DNA from: Adiantum capillus-veneris
Taxonomy: Eukaryota; Streptophyta; Polypodiopsida; Polypodiales; Pteridaceae
NCBI GenBank assembly: GCA_014529385.2
Contig: CM043960.1
Location: 120,788,543 to 120,852,542 of the forward strand
Reading direction: 5' to 3'
DNA length: 64,000 nt
Shown one piece after another: positions 55,448 through 64,000 of this stretch. How positions within the stretch are numbered: the first letter of the stretch is position 1; each line of letters begins with the position of its first letter. The translations under genes were made by a program, and so were the position numbers. The notes beneath the pieces were generated by a model. The model searched no databases, had not been told where the DNA came from, and saw only the letters and a program-made list of their open reading frames with translations.

Positions 55448-56240
55448 ACGTAATTCTGCATAAGTAATTAGCTAGATTAATTTTCTGAGCTTCTCCTAAT
55501 TATCACGGGTTCTTGAAAACCTAATTGACCATTGATAAATATATCACAACATTTGAAATGCATGTACTAATTTCCCCTATTTAAATTACTCAAATAACAT
55601 AGTATTTCTGCTAACTTAATTAGCTAGATTAACCTTTTAAGCTTCTCCTACTTATCACGAGTTCTTGAACACCTAATTAACCATTGATAAATATATCACA
55701 ACATTTGAATTCCATTTACTAATTTTCCCTATATAAATTACTCAAAAATTAGAGTAATTCTGCTAAATTAATTATCTAGATTAATTTTTTGGGCTTCTCC
55801 TAATTATCATGGGTTTTAGAACGCCTAATTAACCATTAATAAATATATCACAACATTTGCAATCCATTTACTAATTTTCTCTTTTTAAATTACTCAAAAA
55901 ACATAGTAATTCTGCTAAATTAATTAGCTAGATTAATTTTCTGAGCTTCTCCTAATTATCACGGGTTCTTGAACACCTAAATAACCATTGATAAATATAT
56001 CACAACATTTAAATACCATTTACTTATTTCCCCTATTTAAATTACTCAAAAAATAGAGTAATTCTGCTAAATTAATTAGCTAGATTCATTTCTGAGCTTC
56101 TCCTAATTATCACAGGTTCTTGAACATCTAATTAACCACTGATAAATATATCACATCATTTGAAATTCATTTACTAACTTCCCCTATTAAAATTTCTCAA
56201 AAAACAGAGTAATTATGCCTAATTAATTAGGGAAAATTAT
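55448..56240. repeat. AT-rich ~151-bp array, 5 copies
   Basis: TTTACTAATTT or a close variant recurs near 55565, 55718, 55868, 56020 and 56170. It begins exactly where the upstream LINE is cut. Confidence 0.85.
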
Positions 56241-57339
56241 CAGAAAATTATAGGATAATTTTCCTAGTTTAATGAGTGTCTAATTCAACTCAGATAATTA
56301 CTTCAACTTAATCTAGGTCTCTAGGTCTCTAGGTCTGATAAAAATCGGAGTCCCTAAACATGAAAAATCCAAGGAATAGACCTTTACCATTGACAATGGC
56401 TTGGGTCTATATCCTTAGAAGAAGACTCAGTCCTGTCTCGCAGTAGAAACGGAACAACCTTTTAAAAGTCCAAAAACTATTTCGGCCCTAAATTTTTCAC
56501 AAATTGGACTAAGGTGTCCTCAACCAACGCTTTTTTTCCCCTAACATACTTGAGGGCACAGCCACCGGTAGATTCCTCTTCCGATTCAAGAAGTTTTCTA
56601 GACGTTTTAGTGGGCAGGGATGGATAGTTACCTGACTAATCAGGTCCACCCGTCCATGATTGACAACCTTAGTCAATCCCCACTTGCCACCCCGCACTCA
56701 CACAAGATTCATTTATCTTATTATTGTTTTAACATTTAAAATAACGGTTTCTTTTAATGTTCCATCACAGTAATTCCTTGAAGACAGCATTGAAAGCATT
56801 CTTTTAGAAAACAGACATCTTTAAACTTAAGACAGGGTACTGTCAATCAAAACATTATCCATAATAACCATGACCAGTACTCTTCTTGTCTCAAGACCAC
56901 CTAAGGGTGAAAAACGACACCCATTCCTTATTCAAATCCGGAGTGGATAAACGGAGTGGATAAACCCCCACCCAAGGTTCCAAGTGCCCATACACCAAAC
57001 CAGTTACCCATACAACAGGGCGGCTCCCCTATGATAGAAACGGTATCCTAACTTATGTAGAAACATCAAGACATGACACGGAGTAGAAACTCATCGTTCA
57101 TGGGGGTAACCGACTTAACCGTGGCTAGAAAGCCAATCATTATCATCAATTTATATCAAGGAGTCGGAGGTGTCTTGAGACAAGCTTTCTTAAGGATGAT
57201 CAAACATATCTTTCCTAATTCAACCAGTTTTAACCCAAACAATTCTTTCCTATATTATAAACAAATGCACATTGGAAGTTACCTTCCGTTTTCAGCCAGT
57301 TTATCCTTCTTACGTATGCAATGCTAACTTATAAAATAA

Positions 57340-57542
57340 CTTAAACTAATTAAAGACTTAATTGAACAATGGGCACCCACATGGGATTGATTGTCCATCT
57401 GCTGCTGCGCCGGCGCCTGAAGACTCTCCTCCGTTGGCCTACTACTAGGCCCGGCTTCCTCGTCGTGCGACACTCTAGTTTGTTTTGGAGCTACTTCCTC
57501 ATCATCAGATGTAGGATTTGCTCGAGTTCTTTTTTGTGCCAA
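57340..57542 (-). other. acidic, protein-like minus-strand frame in module E
   Basis: The frame reads AQKRTRANPTSDDEEVAPK, then QTRVSHDEEAGPSS, and a glutamine-rich QAPAQQQ. Composition (charged, low in Leu/Ile runs) stands out from the AT-rich surroundings and resembles the N-terminus of a gag protein or a nuclear protein. The first codon is TTG, so the original start is missing or upstream. No domain can be named. Confidence 0.35.
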
Positions 57543-58129
57543 AACTTCTTATCCTTATAAAAAGGACGTCTAATCATTAGGTAAATAATTCAAAATCTAG
57601 ACTTAACCTTTGTATTCAACAGTAACCGTAACCCATCCAAGGTTAAATTTATAGTTTTAATTGATAAATTTTTGACCTAGTAATTTCTTATTTGTCTATA
57701 TAAGCATGATTACTTCTTCCACCGCTTCCCTAAGGGTTTTCTAAGCTCTCCTAACTTTATTATAATTTTCTATATCTTTTTTCTAATTTTTCTATCAACT
57801 TTTAAGTTAATAATTTACTTATTTTAGGCTTAATATTTATTGTATTTAATTTCTCTTAAAGATTTCATTTCCTTAACTTGATATCATAGGTTTGCACTTA
57901 CTATAATTTTTCCAAAAACTTTTAACCACAAAGTCTATTTATTTTAAATAATCATTTACTCAAAATAAGACTTTTGGTCAATTATGATTTACTAACTTCA
58001 CTAATTAACTATGGTATAATTACCACAAGTAGATAAGGATATTTTTGACCTCTGGTAATTATCTTATTATTTTTCAACTTAGTTATATAATTTTCATCTT
58101 CAATTTTCAGCTAAAATTAGGATAATTTG

Positions 58130-59400
58130 ACTTAAATAAATACTTATGCTACTTTTTTAACCTTGAAATATTTATGACGGCCTCTTTATTATGTAAGCTA
58201 ATTGTGATAAATAGAATGTAATCATATAGCATGATTACTAATTTCCCCTTTGAAATTTCCACCAAAATTAGTATATTTTGACTTAGATAAATATCTATAC
58301 TACTTTTCTAACATTGGAATAAATATCACGGCCTCTTTACCCTATAATACAGCTCTGATAAATAGCATGTAATTATAACACATGATTTATGAATTTTCCT
58401 CTTTGATTTTTAGCTAGAAATAGTATAATTTGACTTAGATAAATATCTATACTACTTTTCTAACCTTGGCATAATTATCACGGCCTCTTTACCCTATAAT
58501 ATAGCTCATAAAAATAGCATATAGTCATATAGCATGATTTACTAATTTTTCTCTTAAGTTTTTAGCTAAAAATAGTGTACTTTGACTTAGATAAATATCT
58601 CTACTACTTTTCTAACCTTGACATAATTATCACAGCCTCTTTAGCCAATAATACAACTCTGAAAAAATAGCATGTAATTATAGCATATGATTTACTAATT
58701 TCCCCGCTTAATTTACCCCTAAAAAATAACGTAATTCTACTAAGATAATTAGTTAAACTAATTCTCTGAGATTAGCATAATTATCACGGGTTTTATAACT
58801 TCTAATTAACCTATAATAAATAACTCAATTAATTTGAACCTATTTACTAATTTTCTTTATTTAAATTGTCCAAAAAATAGAGTATTTCTTCTAAATTAAT
58901 TGCCTAAGTAAATAGGTAGATTAATTTTTTGAGCTTCTCTTAAATATCACGGGTTTTAAAACGCCTAATTAACCACTGATAAATATATCACAACATTTGA
59001 AATCCATTTACTAATTTTCTCTTTTTAAATTACTCAAAAAACAGAGTAATTCTGCTAAATTAATTAGCTAGATTAATTTTCTGAGCTTCTCCTAATTATC
59101 ACCGGTTCTTGAACACCTAAATAACCACTGATAAATATATCACAACATTTCAATACCATTTACTAATTTCCCCTATTTAAATTACTCAAAAAATAGAGTA
59201 ATTATGCTAAATTAATTAGCTAGATTAAATTTTTGAGCTTCTCTTAAATATCACGGGTTTTAAAACGCCTAATTAACCACTGATAAATATGTCACAACAT
59301 TTGAAATCGATTTACTAATTTCCCCTAATAAAATTTCTCAAAAAACAGAGTAATTATGCCTAATTAATTAGGGAAAATTCTCAAAAAATTATAGGATAAT
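58130..59400. repeat. AT-rich ~151-bp array, about 8 copies
   Basis: Same unit as 48660-50450, with the CACGGCCTCTTTA subfamily first and the CACGGGTT subfamily later. Confidence 0.88.
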
Positions 59401-59795
59401 TTTTCTAGATTAATGACTGTCTAATTCAACTCTGATAATTACCTCAACTTAATCTAAGCTTAATTAATATATTTACCATTAATTCATAGTTAATTTGGCT
59501 AATTTCAGCCCTAATATGATAGGATAATTAATGAGCTTAGTATTACTATGTTTAATTATAATAACCATCAGAGATTAATTAATTAAGAGAGGTTTTATGA
59601 GTATACATAGGCTTAATCTTTGATTTATTAACAAAATAGCTTAATCTAACCTTGCTAATTAAGAAAGATTAGACTAATTACCGTTTAGGGTAATCAATTA
59701 GAGATTAATCTCTAATGATTTCTGCGTAGTGTTCTCTCTAGATGAGAGAGAGAGTATCAAGGCTCTGAGTCTGTCTAAAATGTGAAGCTAGGGGT

Positions 59796-59806
59796 CCTAT
59801 TTATAG
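59796..59806 (-). promoter_or_regulatory. TATA box of the AT-rich element, copy 2
   Basis: CTATAAATAGG on the minus strand, in the same context as 51669-51679. Confidence 0.5.
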
Positions 59807-60249
59807 TTTTCTGGCACTCATAAGCTCTCACCGGCTCAAAAAGGCAGTTGCTTGAAGTTCAAGCACGCCCAACAAGTCAAAAAACGCCCCCTGCTGCTAA
59901 ATGATTCCTTGGCAGGTTAGTGATGACCCTCCCATTACCTGCAAGCTTTTAAAATATCAATTCTGCTATATTTTGACCTATTTTTGCTTAATTGGTAAAT
60001 ATCTTGTAAATATCTAGGAGGACTTTAATAAAGTCTATGCTTAAATGATTACTGCAACCCTTCAATTTTACCTATTTTACTCAATTCACAGTGTAAACTT
60101 CCAGGGGTCATAATATGCCAGTTTTTATCGGAATTCAATTCTGAAAATTTCTAGCCCGGGGTTTGCCGTGTTTAAGATTCCAAAAATATCAATATTTGCC
60201 ATGGTTGGACAATTCTACATTGCTTTTTCAATAATCATATCAGTTTGAT

Positions 60250-63200
60250 TAAGCTTTATACAACCTTTAACGTTTCAGAAACTGGAAACCTTACACTTTT
60301 GCAACACTGCAAGAAAAGAAATCCTCTGACTTGGAACCCCCGAATTCTCCTAAGACCAAGGAGAAGGGAAGGGGGGGGGGGGGGATGATTCGGATGGTGA
60401 AGAATTCGTTCTTCTATCCCAATGAACCCCATATTAATGATGGAGTCTCTCAGTATCCAATCTTGGAATGTAAAGGGGTTGAAAACCCGTAAGAAGAGTA
60501 CCATATTCATGGAGGAAATAAGAAAGGAGAAGACAATCAACTATTGGGCCATGCAGGAACACCATCTAGACGCCCATAGCAAGAGAAAGCAGATTCTAGG
60601 AAAGAAACTGGTATTCTATGGAGAAGGAAATAACACCTTCAGTGGCGTCCTCAGCATTGTGGATAGAGAATTCGAGCCGAAGTTGGTTCTTAACCACCCA
60701 CCTGACAGAATCCTGGGGAGTAGAATCAGATGGGAAGGGCGTCCCCTCACCATAGTGAATGTGTACGGCCCTTAGATATAGCTAAACTATGGATGCATCT
60801 CAGAGATACCCCTACTGAAGGGGAATTGTTGTTGGTTGGTGACTTTAATATGGTAGAAAAGAGCAGGGATAGAATAGGATCCTCTAGTGTGCTGGCTGGC
60901 TCAGAAAGGTCTAAATGGAAAAGTTTGTGCGAAAAGTGGGCAATGATCGACTTATGGGATTTTGGCCCATGGAACAGCATGCTTGGGTTCACCTACACAA
61001 GCCTTCAATACGCCCTCACTGCCTCCAGATTGGACAGATGCTATTGCTCACACCAAGCTGACTGGATACCGACGTTGATGGAAATGAAGGTAGTCCCAAC
61101 AAAAATCCTCTGGGATCACATTCCTCTGCACATACAATTTAAGAAGAATAAAGAGGAGGAGCAGGCCCCAAGAGGTAAAAGAAAACTGTTGGTAACAGGG
61201 GCACATCTATTCAAAGACCCTCTTTTCATGAATCTAGCCAAGAAAGCACTGGGTAAGCTAAAAAAAGATGTCGACCTCAACAAACACAATGCGTGGGACC
61301 TCTTTGCTCGGAGCATCCAAAAAGCAATCAAAACCTCGGGCCCCCGAATTAAGAAAGCTAGGGAGGATCACCTTGGGAATCTTTCAGCGGAGGTACAATT
61401 GCTTACCGCTATAAAAGACAATGGCCATGCTACTCAGGTCGAACACAAACACTGGCTTGAAGCCAAATCGAACCTCGCTAATGAGCAGTTAGAAGATATC
61501 AAAAAGGCTATACTTCTCTCTAGGGAGATTTATTTGCAACCGGAAGCCTTCAATCAAGCTCAATTTTTTCGGGCTTTAAAAATCAAGAAGAACCGGGGCC
61601 ACGTTCGCTTGCTTGATGATGAGAAAGGGACAACAATTCATAACCAGGATGAAATGGCTGGTATGATGCTGAGCTATCTCAATCAAATCATTGGACGGTC
61701 AGAGACCCAGTCCCAAGAAGTGGAAGAAGCCAGAGGGACCTTACTTCAGAGTGTTAAAAAGAAAATTCCACACTCAGAAGCTAATAACTTGGAACGGGCA
61801 TTTTCCGAAGACGAATGTTCACTAGCATTGCAAGCCCTTGGCAAGGAAAAGTCCCTAGGTTGGGATGGGATGACGGTGGAATTCTATACAAAATTTTGGG
61901 ATGATCTCAAGGCCCCAATCACAAGTTTGGCCAATAAAGCCATGGTTGAAGGGTCGTTGGAGACAAGTGTGAAGAGAGGGCTTATCAAGCCCATCCCAAA
62001 ACAGATCTGCGCCTCTAAACTGAAACATTGGCGCCCTATAATGATGATGTCGGTGGCCTATGAAATTATAGCTAAAGCAGTGGCCCTTAGACTAGGCCCC
62101 TTACTAACCAAGATCATCTCCCCCCATCAACATGGCTTCATTAAAGGAAGGTCCATATACGATAACATCTTGGCAACAATGGTGGGCATAGAATACGCAA
62201 CTATCACAAAGCAGGAGTGCATTCTGCTGTAGTTGGACCTGGACAAGGCCTATGACAGAATAACATGGACATATATAGAAGCCATAATGGAAGCTCTAGG
62301 CTTTGGGTCGCGCCTCTGTCGGCTGGTTCGTGTAATGGGGGATGGTAGCCAGTTAGAGCTCCTACTCAATGATAGAATTGTGGGCTCTTTTGAGGTCAAA
62401 AGGTCTATTAAACAGGGATGCCTTCTTGCCCCCCTACTTTTCGCCATAGGATCACATCACGACGCTCGAAGCTAGTGCTGAACCAGGGGAGGTGCAAGGC
62501 CTTGTTTTACCAGGAAATAGACAACTCCTGGCAAAATTTTTTGCAGATGATTCTCTCCTCTTCTTGAAGGCGTGCCCCCAGGTCATTAGAAAACCTCTGG
62601 AGATTGTGCAAATGTTCTCGGTACCTTCGGGGTCCCAATGTAGTATAGAGAAGTCAAGGATGGTTTCCCTATTGGAAAATGACTCATTTGACCCTTCTGT
62701 CTGGTTAGGGGAGATTGTCACAAAAGGAAATATCTTCAGACATCTGGGAGCCTCCTTGGGGGTGGATGTAACTCACAAGCAAAGATTCGAGTGGGTGCTT
62801 GAAAAAATCAAAACAAAATTGAGTAGGTGGGAGTATGCTCTTCTCCCATTCCCAAGTCGGGTAAAAGTGATGAATGCCATTATGATTCCTTATATTTCCT
62901 TCACTAGCCCGCTTCTCAAGATGGCTAAGTGTCACTCGAAAGAGTTCTTAAAACCAGTAAAAACATTTTTATGGAAAAATAACACGAAATCTTCCAGGCC
63001 ATGGCAATGGGCCCGTTGGGAATCGGTTGCTCGGCCGGGGAATCAAGGAGGCCTCGGGATTCTTAACCCTGTGACCCATGCAGAAGCTTGTTGCACCAAA
63101 TTTGTTGTTTCCTTGGCTAAATAGGATCAAGTTTGGGCACTCATGATCAGAGATATGATAGAAGCAGCTAAACTTGGCTCGAAGGGAGGAAAGTGGAGAG

Positions 63201-64000
63201 GGGTGGAGGTTCATGACAAATGCTAGCCGCGGCGTGGTCTACCTTAAGACTGGGGGGCAGCTCAGGAGAATTGGTAAGAAATGAAATAGAGTAGCAGGAT
63301 TCTTAAAGTGGGGGGAAGAAGCCAGATAGTTCAAGAACTCCATATTGCATTGGTCCCCCTCGCTCTCCAAAATTGTAGATCCGCCACAAACTCCCTATTG
63401 GATTGAGACAGCCAGGAAGCTGAATAATAAGGGTCTGATCCACCTTGAGCACTTCTGGGACAGTGTCAACAAGAGTTGGAAAACCATTGACCTTATGATT
63501 TCCCAGTACCAACTCAATAGCTTGGAGGTCTCGCTTGTCCACAAAGTGATGAAAGAACTGGACAATCTAGTGATGCCAATCTGTGATTCGGAGTTGGACC
63601 GGAATGCCTGGAAATGGCCCGGAAGAAGTCTCTTGTGGAAACCCCATTCTAAGATCATTTATCAGATAATGATGCAAAAGAATAATTGGTCTAGCCCCCT
63701 TAACAAGCTAGGGAAAAAGCAATGGCCGGAGGAACGGTGGGAGCATGTAATGGAGAACATATGGAAGCCAAATGTTCCACATTACATGAAGGTCTTCTTA
63801 TGGAAGGTTATTTGGGGTGCTCTACCGAGACGGGGGTGAAGATTCAGGAGAGAGGGATTAGGTCAAATTGATGCTTGGGGTGCATATTAGCTAGTGAAGA
63901 TCTGGTCCACCTATTCATGGACTGCCCAGCTATAAAAGGCCTCGTAGGGAAAGTATGCAAGTGGATCGAGAGAACATGGAAAATTAGTTTTTTCAAGACT
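60250..64000 (+). pseudogene. LINE ORF2, second copy of the segmental duplication (runs off the window)
   Basis: Nearly identical to 52150-55447, offset 8094 bases, and extends about 460 bases further into the zf-RVT region before the window ends. ATG at 60435. Same WDH change in the endonuclease, same frame-shifting deletion at 60774, same TAG at 62230-62232 before LDLDKAYDRI, and same deletion near 62459. Reverse transcriptase motif C is FFADDSLLFL. The tail shows WKTIDLMISQYQL, WKWPGRSLLWKP, WPEERWEHVMENIWKP, MKVFLWKVIWGALPRRG and, in the next frame, LVHLFMDCPAIKGLVGKVC. It is inactive. Sharing every lesion with the first copy shows it arose by DNA duplication, not new retrotransposition. 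Confidence 0.92.

Larger units (their letters stand above)
55448..60240 (-). mobile_element. AT-rich element, copy 2, longer version
   Basis: In plus order: array units (55448-56240), a short C piece, A' (56320-57030, matching 47985-48660), a ~1.1-kb module E (57030-58130) absent from copy 1, array (58130-59400), C'' with TATA (59796-59806, minus) and D' (59840-60240). The join GGTCTCTAGGTCTCTAGGTC at 56322 is a small triplet repeat. Module E carries the acidic minus-strand frame listed separately. D' and the LINE that follows are nearly identical to copy 1, offset by about 8.1 kb. Confidence 0.55.

Noticed and set aside
56509..56697. Minus-strand 62-residue frame in module A'
   Set aside because: Short, and the matching region in copy 1 does not obviously keep the same frame as a conserved protein.
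47978..60240. AT-rich element as an endogenous pararetrovirus
   Set aside because: No coat, movement, protease or reverse transcriptase motif is visible; only a TATA box and repeats, which fit an LTR equally well.
52150..64000. The two LINEs at 52 and 60 kb as separate insertions
   Set aside because: They share upstream sequence and every inactivating lesion, so one is a DNA duplicate of the other.

Overview
The window looks like nuclear DNA of a large, repeat-rich plant genome. The reasons are Ty1/copia and Ty3/gypsy LTR elements with plant-type tRNA primer sites, L1-clade LINEs with a C-terminal zf-RVT region, many CT/CA/TA microsatellites, and a plant-type alcohol dehydrogenase remnant. 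I suspect a fern or another large-genome land plant, but that is a guess. There are no convincing intact cellular genes, tRNAs, rRNAs or CRISPR arrays. Almost everything is mobile DNA in various stages of decay.

Layout. 1-2.1 kb: two decayed minus-strand genes of unknown function; the one at the window edge keeps a TATA box. 2.7-6.7 kb: a dispersed LTR-like repeat, an intron-less alcohol dehydrogenase fragment abutting a hairpin MITE, and simple and tandem repeats. 7.7-8.5 kb: a solo copia LTR with a perfect 5-bp target duplication. 8.7-18.9 kb: a structurally complete minus-strand Ty3/gypsy element (two ~958-bp LTRs, PBS, PPT, 5-bp target duplication) that encodes only gag and protease, so it is non-autonomous; its leader carries six copies of a 24-bp palindrome. 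19.3-28.5 kb: 5'-truncated LINE fragments on both strands, one with a 24-bp target duplication. 28.9-30.3 kb: a second MITE copy and a large foldback locus. 31.5-35.0 kb: a LINE with target duplication and poly(A). 36.6-40.9 kb: a minus-strand LINE keeping ORF1 and ORF2. 41.3-45.9 kb: a copia element with gag, protease, integrase and RT, fused abruptly to a truncated 3' LTR. 46.2-64.0 kb: LINE ORF1, an AT-rich element carrying a ~151-bp tandem array and its own minus-strand TATA promoter, and two nearly identical LINE ORF2 copies in an ~8.1-kb tandem segmental duplication that runs off the window.

The families interact by nested insertion and recombination rather than as a pathway. Most reading frames are broken by stops that can be read as C-to-T changes (CGA to TGA, CAG to TAG, CAA to TAA), as expected for heavily methylated plant repeats. 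The most interesting items are the palindrome-studded leader of the gag-pro-only gypsy element, a TAG stop at the same RT codon in two divergent LINE lineages, and the AT-rich promoter-bearing element between LINE ORF1 and ORF2.
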